Positions 49,651-59,098 are shown, counted from the stretch's first letter. The stretch: 64,000 nucleotides of DNA from Allokutzneria sp. A3M-2-11 16 (GCF_024213555.1 NZ_JANAVO010000020.1:1-64000), one strand, 5' to 3'. Translations and numbers: made by a program. Notes: generated from the sequence alone by a model not told the origin.

Positions 49651-50271
49651 CTACCGCGTGTCGGCGGTGTTCAACTTCCGATCGAGATTTCGGCCGAGGA
49701 CGTCACGGATGTAGATCTCGACGAACTCCGGCAACCACGGCGATTCGGCGATCCTCCCGAAGACCTCGGTGAGGCGTTCGTCCGGCGCGCTGGTCAGGTG
49801 GACGATGCGCCAGAGGTTCACCGGCCGGTCTTCCTCCCCGGACACCGCGTGCTCGACGTGGAAGATCGGCTGATCGGCATCGGCGTGCAACTGCCGACCG
49901 TGCTCGTCGTCGCACTCGGCGGTCCCGATGAAGGTGACCGCCTGGCGAACGTGGTCGAGTGCGGTCCGCTCCAGCACCAGCCCGTAGCTGTCCGGGTTCA
50001 GCCAGCGGCGTTGCCGCGAGCGCCGGACGAACACGTCGTCACCGCCCCAGGCCGCCGCGCTTCCGGCTTCAACCACGAACGGGATGAACAGATCCGGCCG
50101 CCGCGCTTTCCGCACCTCGTTGTCCCACAACATGGTCCGGGTGAACACCAGCGGCTCGTCGAGCCGGTACCGCTCGGCGAGCACCCGGTTGACGTCCAGG
50201 GAGGGCAGGGTGAAGCGGGTGTTGCCGGGCTCGGCCCACGCCCGCTCGAACACGTCCTCGTGGTTCAGCAT
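49651..50271 (-). CDS. Hypothetical protein
   Basis: A 206-residue soluble protein (MLNHEDVFERAWAEPGNTRFTL...) with mixed alpha/beta character and no recognised motif or signal. It ends 11 bases before the kinase gene and starts 2 bases after the ECF gene stop, so it could be co-transcribed with either. Conservation cannot be judged here; codon use is normal. Confidence 0.6.
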   Translation of the reverse strand: MLNHEDVFERAWAEPGNTRFTLPSLDVNRVLAERYRLDEPLVFTRTMLWDNEVRKARRPDLFIPFVVEAGSAAAWGGDDVFVRRSRQRRWLNPDSYGLVLERTALDHVRQAVTFIGTAECDDEHGRQLHADADQPIFHVEHAVSGEEDRPVNLWRIVHLTSAPDERLTEVFGRIAESPWLPEFVEIYIRDVLGRNLDRKLNTADTR

Positions 50272-50273
50272 GA

Positions 50274-51431
50274 TCAGCGCCCTCCAGGTCGGCGAAGCTG
50301 AGCGTTGAGCCGCGCGGCCTGCCGCGTGAGGTGCTCCCGTTCGGGGAGGTTCGGCGCCGACCGGGCGGCGTCGGCGTAGAACCGGGCCGCGGTCACCAGG
50401 TCACCGTCGCGCTCGTGCAGGTACGCCACGGCCGCGGCGTGGCGGGGCAGGTCGGGGTCGAGTCCTGCCAGGGCGGCCAAACCGGCTCGCGGACCGTCCG
50501 CCTCGCCGACCGCGACCGCGCGGTTGAGGCGGACCACCGGGTTGTCGGTGAGACGCGACAGTTCGTCGTACCACTCGACGATCTGCGGCCAGTCGGTCTC
50601 CTCGGCTGTCGGGGCGTCGGCGTGCAGCGCGGCGATCGCGGCCTGCGCCTGGAACTCCCCCAGCCGGTCGCGGGCGAGCGCCGCCTGGAGCACGGCGACG
50701 CCTTCGGTGATCAGCCGGGTGTCCCACAGATCGCGGTCCTGCTCGGCGAGCGGCACGAGGCTGCCGTCGGCGCGGGTCCGGGCCGGGCGCCGCGCGTGGT
50801 GCAGCAGCATCAGCGCGAGCAGGCCCGCCACCTCCTCGTGCTTGATCCTGTCCGCCAGCTGGCGGGCGAGCCGGATCGCCTCGGCGGCGAGGTCGACGTC
50901 ACCGGAGTAGCCCTCGTTGAAGACCAGGTAGAGCACGCGCAGCACGGTGCCGACGTCGCCGGGCTGGGTGAACCGGATGTCCGAGACGGTCCGCTTGGCC
51001 CGGCTGATCCGCTGGGCCATGGTCGCCTCGGGCACGAGGTACGCCTGCGCGATCTGCCTCGTCGTCAGGCCGCCGACCGCGCGCAGCGTCAGCGCGACCG
51101 CCGAACTCGGCGTCAGGGACGGGTGCGCGCACAGGAAGTACAGCTGGAGCGTGTCGTCCACCGCCGCACCCGGGCCGGGCTCCGGCTCGGCGTCGACGAG
51201 CTCCTCGCGCCGCCGCCGGGAGGTCTCGGCGCGGGCGGCGTCGAGGAACTTGCGCCAGGCCACGGTGACCAGCCAGCCCTTGGGGTCCCGCGGCGGATCG
51301 TCCCGCCACCCGCGCAGGGCTTCGACCAGGGCGTCCTGCACGGCGTCCTCGGCCGCCGCGAAGTCTGCTCCGCGGCGGACGAGGACCCCGATCACGGCGG
51401 GCGTGAGGGCCCGGACCAGGGCCTCATCCAC
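50274..51431 (-). CDS. ECF RNA polymerase sigma factor, ECF42-type
   Basis: A 385-residue sigma factor. Region sigma2 is at about 10-75 (ADFAAAEDAVQDALVEALRGWRDDPPRDPKGWL) and sigma4 at about 110-160 (LRAVGGLTTRQIAQAYLVPEATMAQRISRAKRTV). A ~200-residue C-terminal helical extension follows (AVAVGEADGPRAGLAALAGLD, TPR-like). This is the ECF42 layout, in which the gene pairs with a YCII/DGPF protein, as seen immediately upstream here. The regulon is unknown. Confidence 0.9.
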   Translation of the reverse strand: MDEALVRALTPAVIGVLVRRGADFAAAEDAVQDALVEALRGWRDDPPRDPKGWLVTVAWRKFLDAARAETSRRRREELVDAEPEPGPGAAVDDTLQLYFLCAHPSLTPSSAVALTLRAVGGLTTRQIAQAYLVPEATMAQRISRAKRTVSDIRFTQPGDVGTVLRVLYLVFNEGYSGDVDLAAEAIRLARQLADRIKHEEVAGLLALMLLHHARRPARTRADGSLVPLAEQDRDLWDTRLITEGVAVLQAALARDRLGEFQAQAAIAALHADAPTAEETDWPQIVEWYDELSRLTDNPVVRLNRAVAVGEADGPRAGLAALAGLDPDLPRHAAAVAYLHERDGDLVTAARFYADAARSAPNLPEREHLTRQAARLNAQLRRPGGR

Positions 51432-51437
51432 CGTGCG

Positions 51438-51845
51438 TCACTCGGTGATCGTCGGGGGCGCGGTCAGGAACGGCCGCACCTCCAGCCACTCGTGGATCGG
51501 CTTGCCGCCCGCGCCCGGGGCCGCGGACAGCTCCCCCGCCAGCTCCAGCGCCCGCTCGTGGCTCTCCACGTCGATCACCATCCACCCGGCGATCACGTCC
51601 TTGGTCTCCGCGAACGGGCCGTCGGTGACCGGCGGGCGCCCTTCGCCGTCGTAGCGGACGAAGGTGCCCTCCGGGGACAGCGCCTGGCTGTCGACGAACT
51701 CGCCGGTGCCCTCCAACCGAGCAGCGAAGTCCCGCATGTACTGGATGTGGGCCGAGACCTCCTCGGGGGTCCACTGGTCCATCGGGGCGTCGTTGACCGA
51801 TGCCGGAGCGCCGCGGTAGTGCTTGAGCAACAGGTACTTGGCCAT
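51438..51845 (-). CDS. YCII-related (DGPF) protein, partner of ECF42 sigma factor
   Basis: A 135-residue YCII-fold protein with the diagnostic VTDGPFAETKD loop and the start KYLLLKHYRG. Proteins of this type are co-encoded with ECF42 sigma factors and may act as their signal-transducing partner; the mechanism is not known to me. It ends 6 bases before the sigma factor start, so the two form an operon. Confidence 0.9.
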   Translation of the reverse strand: MAKYLLLKHYRGAPASVNDAPMDQWTPEEVSAHIQYMRDFAARLEGTGEFVDSQALSPEGTFVRYDGEGRPPVTDGPFAETKDVIAGWMVIDVESHERALELAGELSAAPGAGGKPIHEWLEVRPFLTAPPTITE

Positions 51846-51954
51846 CGTGGTCTCCTAGGTGCGTCGCGGCCCATTGTGGCCGCCTCCGCCCCTGGGACGG
51901 AGCCGCACCCGGGTTCTCGACATCCCTCCGAGACTTTTTCCGCTCAGTCCCGCG

Positions 51955-52278
51955 TCACCGCTGGGCGATCTTGCCGGAGCACTTCTCCTCCAGCTCCTTG
52001 GTGGCCGCGGCCTCGACCTCCTTGGTCCCCTTGATCTCGCCGGACTTCTTCCTGCCGTCGAGCCAGGCCTGGATGTCGTCCTTGCTGTAGTGCTTGATCA
52101 TCACGTCCGCGACGCACTCCAGGGCCGCCTGGGGCAGGTCCTTGGACTCGGCCTCGGTCTTCATCTTGGCCACCACAGCCGACTGGTTGACGACGCCACC
52201 GCCACCACCGCCGCAGGCGGCGAGCCCGGCGGCGAGAAGGGCGCTGACGGTGATACGGGCCGCGATCGACGAACGCAC
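51955..52278 (-). CDS. Small lipoprotein
   Basis: A 107-residue lipoprotein. The start GTG 52278 (MRSSIAARITVSALL) is chosen over the longer ATG 52329 frame because it gives a normal signal peptide ending in the lipobox LAAGLAAC and follows GAGAGG. The mature part is helical and lysine/glutamate-rich, with two further Cys (LECVAD and EKCSG) likely forming a disulfide. It lies just downstream of the MmpS-like lipoprotein gene. Confidence 0.65.
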   Translation of the reverse strand: MRSSIAARITVSALLAAGLAACGGGGGGVVNQSAVVAKMKTEAESKDLPQAALECVADVMIKHYSKDDIQAWLDGRKKSGEIKGTKEVEAAATKELEEKCSGKIAQR

Positions 52279-52328
52279 GGATTGCCTCTCGGAGTTCAGT
52301 GGACGAACGGGGTTCAGGACGCGGGACA

Positions 52329-52718
52329 TCAGGAAGGCATCCGCTCGCAGGTGGCGATGATCGGGTCGGTCTTGGTGGCGGCTGCCTTGCCGTCGACGGT
52401 CAGCTTGCAGCTGACCTCCTGCCGGGTGATGTTGCCCTCGTCGTCGACGGCCGATTCCGCGGTGACCGAGAAGGAGGTGCGGACGTCCTTGTCGACCTTC
52501 ACTTCCTTCTTCCACGGCAGCTGCACGTTGGCCACGCTCTTCGGCACCACCGAGCCGCTCTCGTTGTAGGTGATCGACGAAGCCTTGCCGGTGCCGGTGG
52601 CCTCGTAGACCACGGTGAGGGTGTCCGAGGAGGACTCGGAGTTCCCGGAGCCACCACCCGCACAGCCGACCGCGGCGAAGGCGGTGACAACGAGCCCGAG
52701 AACATGGATGGAGCGCAT
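52329..52718 (-). CDS. MmpS-like lipoprotein
   Basis: A 129-residue lipoprotein with lipobox AAVGCAGG and a single beta-sandwich domain (DTLTVVYEATGTGKASSITYNESG... LPWKKEVKV ... EVSCKLTVDG ... TCERM). It matches the pattern of MmpS-family proteins that accompany MmpL/RND lipid exporters in mycobacteria. No MmpL gene is adjacent, so the role is open. Confidence 0.7.
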   Translation of the reverse strand: MRSIHVLGLVVTAFAAVGCAGGGSGNSESSSDTLTVVYEATGTGKASSITYNESGSVVPKSVANVQLPWKKEVKVDKDVRTSFSVTAESAVDDEGNITRQEVSCKLTVDGKAAATKTDPIIATCERMPS

Positions 52719-53015
52719 GTAAATCCCCTAGGAAATTTCGAAAGTTGTTCAGGTGCGAACACCCGGTAATGAGGTCGCAGAACATAAGCGCGCCCACCAC
52801 ATCCGGCCCATATGCGAACCACACGGACCCCCGCCCGGTTGTTCGACCGCACTGCTGTCAGTCGAACAATCCTTGTGGACGCAGGCGAACGGCGGCACCT
52901 GCGCCCTTATGCGGGAATTCGTTGCGACAGAAGCAATCTTGACCCCCTACCAGGGGCGTCTTAATTTCAGCACAGGGCCGTACACCCCCTGCAACGGCCC
53001 GCTGAGAGGTTTGCC

Positions 53016-54014
53016 ATGTCACATACGAGACGATTATTGACGATCGCTTCGGTATTCATTCTTTCCCTGGTCTCGCCAATCACGGAATACGGCGACGTCC
53101 GGGACGCGGCGCACGAAACGCCCTCCGCCGTTCCGCTGGCCGGACCCCGCCCGGCGTTCGCCGCGCCGTGGCCCTGCAACCAGGTGCGCGACTACTACCA
53201 CCACGCCACCGAGGTCAGCAACGCGCTCGACTTCAACATCGCGGGCACCGCCGACCTGGGGACGCCCGCGCTCGCCTCCGCACCGGGACGCGTCGTCTCC
53301 GCGCGGGTGAACGGCGGCTACGGCAACGAGGTGGTGGTCGACCACGGTGGCGGCTGGTCGAGCCGGGTCGCCCACCTCAGCCGGTTCTCGGTGGGCCTGG
53401 GCCAGCAGGTCGCGCGCGGCCAGGAACTCGGCAAGGTCGGCTCGACCGGGAACTCCACGGGCCCGCACCTGCACTACGAGCAGATCGCCGACGGCGTGCG
53501 GGTGCGGATCGTCATCGACGGCGTCGCCCTGCCCTACAGCCAGGCCACCCGCCAGCACACGAGCCGCAACTGCGTGAACGGGCCGCTGCGCGATGGCACC
53601 TACCGGATCAGGGCCGAGATCGGCGGGCACGACCTGGACGTCTTCGAGTGCCGGACCAACGACGGCGCCGACGTGCGCATCTGGTACCGGATCGCGAGCA
53701 GCCCCTGCCAGCGCTGGCAGGTCACCAGCGTCGGCGGCAGCACCTTCAAGATCGTGGACGGCAACAGCGGCAAGGCGCTGGACGTGGCGGGCTGCTCCAC
53801 CGCCAACGGCGCCGTGGTCCACCTGTGGCCGTACTACGGCGGGGCCTGCCAGCAGTGGCGGATCGAACCGAGCGGCACCAGCTACAGCGTGATCGGCGTC
53901 GGCAGCGGGAAGTCGCTCGACGTGGCGCAGTGCTCGCCCGCGCCGGGCGCCGACGTCCACCTGTGGCCCTACCACGGGGAAGCGTGCCAGCGCTGGCACT
54001 TCGACCCCGTGTGA
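53016..54014 (+). CDS. Secreted M23 peptidase with ricin-type lectin domain
   Basis: A 332-residue exported protein (signal peptide, about 1-40). LytM/M23 domain at about 50-180: the zinc site is represented by NALDFNIAG (Asp) and GPHLHYEQ (HxH); the first His is not in the usual HxG form, so activity needs care. A ricin B/beta-trefoil domain follows at about 190-330 with QRWQ, QQWR and QRWH repeats that bind sugars. Expected to act on peptidoglycan cross-links. Divergent from the lipoproteins; the ~297-bp gap upstream shows no gene. Confidence 0.85.
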   Translation: MSHTRRLLTIASVFILSLVSPITEYGDVRDAAHETPSAVPLAGPRPAFAAPWPCNQVRDYYHHATEVSNALDFNIAGTADLGTPALASAPGRVVSARVNGGYGNEVVVDHGGGWSSRVAHLSRFSVGLGQQVARGQELGKVGSTGNSTGPHLHYEQIADGVRVRIVIDGVALPYSQATRQHTSRNCVNGPLRDGTYRIRAEIGGHDLDVFECRTNDGADVRIWYRIASSPCQRWQVTSVGGSTFKIVDGNSGKALDVAGCSTANGAVVHLWPYYGGACQQWRIEPSGTSYSVIGVGSGKSLDVAQCSPAPGADVHLWPYHGEACQRWHFDPV

Positions 54015-54093
54015 GCCTCATCCGTGCCGGGGTCCGGCTCGCCCGCCGGACCCCGGCACGCGTCCAACCGCCTGCCCGGATTCGGTCGAATGG

Positions 54094-55245
54094 CTACGCC
54101 CGTCCGGGGAGGAGCGCGCGGAACGCGTCCTCGTGCTCCCTGCGACGACGGGTATCCCGTTCGAAGACTTCGCGGGCCACGTCCGCGAGCGCGACAGCCG
54201 GAGCCTCCAGGTCGAGCTTGCTGGCCTCCGCCACGCGCTCCCGCCAGTCCGCTGGCACGTCGTCGAGTCCGTTGAGCGCTCCGGAGATCGCGCCGCCCAT
54301 GCTGGCGATGGAGTCGCAGTCACGGCCGTAGTTGACGCTGCCGAGGATCGTGCCGCGGGTGTCCCCGCGCGAGACCACGAGCATGCCCAGCGCGATCGGC
54401 AGCTCCTCGATCGAGTGCAGGCGACTGGGCGTGCGGGCACCGAGGCCGGGCTTGGTGTACTCCGGCCCGACGGTGTCGAAGGGCTCAACGGCGTTGCGCA
54501 GCACCGGGATCGCGGCCTCCCAGTCGTCGTACCCGGACGCGACCTCGCACACCGCCGCGATCGCCGCGCGCGTCCCGTCCTTGGCCAGCCGCAGGCAATC
54601 CTCGACGACTCTGTCCACAGTGGACTCCGGGTGGAACGCCGAAGCCACCGCGGCCGCGAAGACCGCGGCGGCCTCCCTGCCGTAGCTGGACTGGTGTGCG
54701 CCCGCGATCTCGACGGCCTCGGCGTACGCGGCGTCCGGATTGCCCGCGTTGATCACGCCGACCGGCGCCATGTACATCGCGGCGCCGCAGTTGACGATGT
54801 TGCCGACCCCGGCCTCACGCGGATCGATGTTGCCGTAGTGCAGGCGCGCGACGATCCACTTCTCGGCCAGGAACAGCCGCTGGAACGGCAGCGCCTCGGC
54901 TTCGAGCTCCGGAACCCACACCTTGTTCCCGATCAGTTCCGGCACCAGGTGATCGGCGATCGAGTGCGCGTCGATGTGGTCGCGGACCTTGGTGTAGACC
55001 CGGACCAGCGCGTGGGTCATCAAGGTGTCGTCGGTGATGTAGCCGTCGCCGTTGTGAAACGGCGCGATCGGCCGCGCTTCGCGCCAGTTCTCGTAGAAGG
55101 GCGGCACGATCCCTCGGATGCGGCCGCCGTAGCGCTCGACCAGGTCCTCCGGTGTCCAGCCCTCGGCGGGTCCACCGAGCGCGTCACCGACAGCGGCCCC
55201 GACCAGGCAGCCCTTGGCGCGGTCCTCCAGCGATTTCGCCACCAC
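54094..55245 (-). CDS. ADP-ribosylglycohydrolase family protein
   Basis: A 383-residue all-helical ADP-ribosyl-(dinitrogen reductase) hydrolase-type protein. The start AKGCLVGAAVGDALGGPAEGW and YITDDTLMTHAL (metal-binding Thr-Asp-Asp) are typical, as is the late NYGRDCDSIASMGGAISGALNG with paired Asp. It may remove ADP-ribose from proteins or process related nucleosides. GTG 55245 is preceded by GGAGGACG. Divergent from the DinB-like gene. Confidence 0.87.
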   Translation of the reverse strand: MVAKSLEDRAKGCLVGAAVGDALGGPAEGWTPEDLVERYGGRIRGIVPPFYENWREARPIAPFHNGDGYITDDTLMTHALVRVYTKVRDHIDAHSIADHLVPELIGNKVWVPELEAEALPFQRLFLAEKWIVARLHYGNIDPREAGVGNIVNCGAAMYMAPVGVINAGNPDAAYAEAVEIAGAHQSSYGREAAAVFAAAVASAFHPESTVDRVVEDCLRLAKDGTRAAIAAVCEVASGYDDWEAAIPVLRNAVEPFDTVGPEYTKPGLGARTPSRLHSIEELPIALGMLVVSRGDTRGTILGSVNYGRDCDSIASMGGAISGALNGLDDVPADWRERVAEASKLDLEAPAVALADVAREVFERDTRRRREHEDAFRALLPGRA

Positions 55246-55347
55246 GATCCGTCCTCCTCCGCTCGCTGCCGCCCTGTCGTCATTGGACCAGTCACCGCTC
55301 GTTCGAGGAGGTCCCGGTTGAACGCTTCGGGAAGGCTTGGCAACCTC

Positions 55348-55881
55348 GTGCCCGTGATCGATGTCGCGAAGGAATACCTGCACGGGGATCTGCGCGAGGT
55401 CCGCGAGGCGGTGCTCGGGAAGCTGGACGGGCTCTCCGAGTACGACGCCCGTCGCCCGCTGACCGGCTCCGGGACCAACCTCCTCGGCCTGGTCAAACAC
55501 CTCTCGACCTGGGAGGCCCGCTACTTCGGCGAGGTGTTCGGGCGCCCGTACCCCGAACACCTGCCCCGGTGGGACGACGAGTCCGCGCGCGGGACCGATC
55601 TGTGGGCGACCGAGCACGAGACGCGCGCCGAGATCGTCGACCGCTACCGCCGGGTGTGGGAGCACGCCGACGCGACGATCGACACCCTCGCCATCGACGC
55701 CCCCGGCCACGTGCCGTGGTGGCCGCGCCCGGACGTGACGCTGTTCAACGTCATGGTGCACATGCTCACCGAGACCAACCGGCACGCCGGGCACGCCGAC
55801 ATCCTCCACGAACAGCTCGTCGGTGCTCAGCCCGGCGGCGCGTTCCACGAGATCGAGCGCGCCGCCAGGGCAGCGCGATGA
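55348..55881 (+). CDS. DinB/DUF664 family protein
   Basis: A 177-residue four-helix-bundle protein. Candidate metal-binding His are in LLGLVKHLSTWEARYFGE, MLTETNRHAGHADILHE. DUF664 members of the DinB superfamily are putative thiol-dependent (mycothiol) transferases in actinobacteria. GTG 55348 (MPVIDVAKEYL) is used; GTG 55354 is equally possible. It overlaps the next gene by ATGA. Confidence 0.82.
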   Translation: MPVIDVAKEYLHGDLREVREAVLGKLDGLSEYDARRPLTGSGTNLLGLVKHLSTWEARYFGEVFGRPYPEHLPRWDDESARGTDLWATEHETRAEIVDRYRRVWEHADATIDTLAIDAPGHVPWWPRPDVTLFNVMVHMLTETNRHAGHADILHEQLVGAQPGGAFHEIERAARAAR

Positions 55882-56192
55882 GCGGTCACCCCGTGCTCCG
55901 GCAGTGGCGCACCCACGTCGACGAGGCCAGGGCGGACGAGTACGAGCGCTTCGCCCGCGAGCGGTCGCTCCCGATGTTCCGTGAACACGACGGCCTCATC
56001 GGTGTCCTGTTCGCCCGCGAGGGCACCGAGTGCGTGGTGATCACGTTGTGGGAGAACGCGGAAGCGGTGCGACGCCTGGAGGAGTCATCGCTCTACCAAC
56101 GGACGGTGGCGGAGATCAGCGCGGCGGGCTTCCTCACCGGCACCTCCTCGGTCGAGGCGATACCGTTGCACGACATGTGGTTCTCCGGCTGA
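55878..56192 (+). CDS. Antibiotic biosynthesis monooxygenase (ABM) domain protein
   Basis: A 104-residue ferredoxin-like ABM/dimeric alpha-beta-barrel protein (VLRQWRTHVDEARADEYERF... PMFREHDGLIGVLFAREG... VVITLWENAEAVRRLEES). Such proteins may be heme-degrading, cofactorless oxygenases or structural. Co-translated with the DinB-like gene. Confidence 0.8.
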   Translation: MSGHPVLRQWRTHVDEARADEYERFARERSLPMFREHDGLIGVLFAREGTECVVITLWENAEAVRRLEESSLYQRTVAEISAAGFLTGTSSVEAIPLHDMWFSG

Positions 56193-56351
56193 CGGTGTGG
56201 CGGTGCTGGCGTTTTGGCTTTGGACGGGAGCAGCCTGGTTTGGTTGGGTTGTCTTTCCTGCGTTGCGCTCGGCTTGCGGATTCGCTTGGGGCGCCTGGGA
56301 ATTCACGCTTTCGAGGCATGATCGACTATTTGTTTGCGATAGAATGTGGTT

Positions 56352-57473
56352 ATGCCCCTTGGTAAATATCTCGATGAGGTCGAAGATGCCGCTCGCACCC
56401 TGACACAGGCCCAGGCCGCTCTCGCCTCCGCGTGCCGGAAGTACATGGATCAGGTGCCGGAGTGGGACTACCAGTACATGGGTTCAGAGGTCGGTCCCCG
56501 GTTGGCGATGTCCCGTCGGAAAGCCGACCGGATGCTCTCGCGTGGGTTCGAGTTGACCGAGCGTCCCGCTGTCTTGCAGGCGATGGCCGAAGGCCGAGTC
56601 GACGAAGGCAAGGCCCTGCTGATCCTGGACCAGATCAGCGTCCTCTCCGAGATCCACAAGGCGATCGTCGAAGAAGACCTCTTGGACTACGCCCAGACCC
56701 GCACCTACACCTCGGTGCGTCGGCATGCGCAGACGGTGATCCACAAGCTGGACCCTGATGCCGCTCTGCGTCGGCACAAGAAGGCGACCAAGGAACGGGT
56801 GGTGGAGAAGCGGAACCTCGATGACGGCATGTCCTCGTTGCGGTTCCTCGTGCCTGCCCTGGAGGGTGTGTTGATCTATGACCGGATCGACAGGATCGCC
56901 CGAGCGTTGCCCAAGGATGACCGGACGTTGGACCAGAAGCGCGCCGATGTGGTGATGGATGTGTTGCTGGGCAAGGACACCGGCGCGCCCCAGGGTGAGG
57001 TGCGGGTGTACCTGACCATGCCGGTCACCAGTGTCATCGGGATGAACGACGACCCCGCCATCCTCCACGGATACGGACCCCTGCCCGCCGAGATCGCCCG
57101 CGACGTCATCGCTGGTGGGATCTGGAAGCGCATCCTCACCGACCCCGTCACCGGCATGGCCGAAGAAGTCAGCGATGTCTACCGGCCCACCGCGAAGCAG
57201 CGGGAGTTGATCGCCGCCCGCTACCCCAGGTGCACCGCGATCGGATGCCAACAGCCCGCACACCGTTGTGACCTGGACCACTGCTGCCGGTTTGATGGCA
57301 CCAACACCACCGTCAAGAACCTGCGGCCGAAGTGCCGCCACCACCACCGCATGAAGCACGAATCCACCTGGCGCTGCGAGAACTTCCCAGATGGACGGCA
57401 CGTGTGGACCACGCCCAGCGGGGACGTCTACGAAACCGAACTGGAACCCATCGCCGAACCCGCCCCCTTCTGA
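56352..57473 (+). CDS. DUF222-HNH endonuclease, second copy
   Basis: A 373-residue protein with DUF222 (about 1-290) and an HNH-like C-terminus. The zinc/nuclease region reads RYPRCTAIGCQQPAHRCDLDHCCRFDGTNTTVKNLRPKCRHHHRMKH: the Cys pairs and final H-H-H are present, and the His-rich core DLDH replaces the canonical EAHH. It is divergent from the copy at 43768. ATG 56352 is used, in a region rich in AT for this window, and it lacks the inverted repeats of the first copy. Confidence 0.85.
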   Translation: MPLGKYLDEVEDAARTLTQAQAALASACRKYMDQVPEWDYQYMGSEVGPRLAMSRRKADRMLSRGFELTERPAVLQAMAEGRVDEGKALLILDQISVLSEIHKAIVEEDLLDYAQTRTYTSVRRHAQTVIHKLDPDAALRRHKKATKERVVEKRNLDDGMSSLRFLVPALEGVLIYDRIDRIARALPKDDRTLDQKRADVVMDVLLGKDTGAPQGEVRVYLTMPVTSVIGMNDDPAILHGYGPLPAEIARDVIAGGIWKRILTDPVTGMAEEVSDVYRPTAKQRELIAARYPRCTAIGCQQPAHRCDLDHCCRFDGTNTTVKNLRPKCRHHHRMKHESTWRCENFPDGRHVWTTPSGDVYETELEPIAEPAPF

Positions 57474-57529
57474 TCAGGACGGCGTCATCGCCAAGAGTGT
57501 CCGTTGTGGACGGTGCGGTTCACTCCCAG

Positions 57530-57820
57530 ATACGCCGAGAACCGCTGATGAATCCGCGTGAGACGTCACCGCAGGTCGCAACTCGGTCACCCGGGTCGCC
57601 GGTGGTGACGAAGGCGGCGAGATGTCCACGCCGTGCGCTGCGCCGAACAACGGGCTGCGCCACGTGAGGTCGTACAGCCAGGTGCGACCGCCCGCTCGGG
57701 CGCGCGCGGCGGCGGCTCGACTGGCGCTGCCACGAACGGAATCCCCTTGAACGACAACACATCACCGTGTCGGCATCCGCGCACGCGACCCGATTCCGTG
57801 TCCACGACAGGCTCGGTCAC
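57530..57820 (-). pseudogene. Carboxylesterase type B remnant
   Basis: Minus-strand pieces of a type-B carboxylesterase are joined after a large deletion. The N-terminus reads DTESGRVRGCRHGDVLSFKG followed by IPFVAAPVEPPP (from GTG 57820). Next come RAGGRTWLYDLTWRSPLFGA and AHGVDISPP, and FVTTGDPG, both from the C-terminal part and in different frames. The catalytic Ser elbow and most of the fold are missing. The rest of the 57474-57842 gap holds no other gene. Confidence 0.65.
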
Positions 57821-57842
57821 AGCGGGAAAACCGAGCGTGGGG

Positions 57843-58865
57843 TCAGCCGTCCGTGCTCAAGATCCGGTCGTCGTCCGGGCCGGGGTCGCCGCGGCCGTCG
57901 CGGTTGGACGTGAGCACCCACAGCGTGCCGTCCGGCGCGACGGCGGTGTCCCGCAACCGGCCGTACTCGCCCCTGAACAGCGCCCTGGGCGTGCCGGTCG
58001 AGCCGTCCGGGTTGAGCGGCACCTGCCACAACGCCTGACCGCGCAACGCCGCCAGGTACACGTTGTCCTTGTACACCGCGATTCCGCTGGGCGAGGCCTC
58101 CGTGGTCGACCATGTCCGGAGCGGGTTGGTGAACGCGGGATCGGCGCAGGTGCCCTCGCATTGCGGCCAGCCGTAGTTCTTCCCGGACTCGATCCGGTTC
58201 AGTTCGTCGAGGCGGTTCTGCCCGAACTCCGACGCGTACATGCGACCCCGGGTGTCCCAGGCCATTCCCTGCACGTTGCGGTGCCCGAGCGAGTACACCA
58301 GCGAGCCGAACGGGTTGCCGGGCGCGGGTGCGCCGTCCGCGGTCATCCGGAGGATCTTCCCGCCGAGCGAGCCGCGGTCCTGCGAGAGGCTGGTCCGCCC
58401 GGCGTCGCCGGTGCTGGCGTAGAGCAGGCCGTCCGGGCCGAACGCCAGCCGCCCGCCGTTGTGCACCCCGGCCTTGGGAATCCCGGTCACCAGCGGCTGC
58501 GGGCGCTCGCCCAGCTTGAACCGGGCGATCCGGTTGTCCGAGGCCGCCGTGTAGTAGACGAAGACCAGTCCGTCGGTGGCGTACCGGGGCGAGACCGCGA
58601 TGCCGAGCAGGCCGCCCTCGCCGCTGGGGCGCGCCTCGGTGATCCTGGCGACCTCGGTGGCGGTGGTGCCGCGCACGGACAGCACCCTGGTGGAGTCGCG
58701 TTCGGTCACCAGGGCGCTGCCGTCCGGCAGGAAGGCGACGCCCCACGGCGCGGCCAGTTTCGTGACGACGGTCCGCACTGCGTCCGGTTGGGCGGCGCCC
58801 ACTCCGGTGGTCAACACGGTTGCCGTCACGGAAAGAACGGGTAGGAGCCAATGGCGCTGCTTCAT
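57843..58865 (-). CDS. Secreted PQQ-type glucose/sorbosone dehydrogenase-like protein
   Basis: A 340-residue six-bladed beta-propeller of the GSDH family with a signal peptide (MKQRHWLLPVLSVTATVLTTG). Typical features are LAAPWGVAFLPDGSALVTER, EGGLLGIAVSPRY, NGGRLAFGPDGLLY and GHRNVQGMAWD. The family oxidises aldoses via PQQ, or is catalytically undefined; no PQQ biosynthesis genes are nearby. Starts at ATG 58865. Confidence 0.88.
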   Translation of the reverse strand: MKQRHWLLPVLSVTATVLTTGVGAAQPDAVRTVVTKLAAPWGVAFLPDGSALVTERDSTRVLSVRGTTATEVARITEARPSGEGGLLGIAVSPRYATDGLVFVYYTAASDNRIARFKLGERPQPLVTGIPKAGVHNGGRLAFGPDGLLYASTGDAGRTSLSQDRGSLGGKILRMTADGAPAPGNPFGSLVYSLGHRNVQGMAWDTRGRMYASEFGQNRLDELNRIESGKNYGWPQCEGTCADPAFTNPLRTWSTTEASPSGIAVYKDNVYLAALRGQALWQVPLNPDGSTGTPRALFRGEYGRLRDTAVAPDGTLWVLTSNRDGRGDPGPDDDRILSTDG

Positions 58866-59098
58866 CTGTCCTCCTCGCGCTCATGACGCTGCCGCCATGC
58901 AAACACGCACGGCTGACCAGTCATACCGCTGTCCGCCCCAGTTCGCGCGCCGTGACATCGAGTCCATTGTGGACAGTGAGCGAGCGGTGTTCGCGCACAG
59001 TCGAACGTCAACACGAACGAACCCCGCCGTGATTTTCTTGGCGAGCCCTGCGCACCGTGCCGCGGGCCGGAAACACTTCTTCGAGGATTGAAGCAGGC

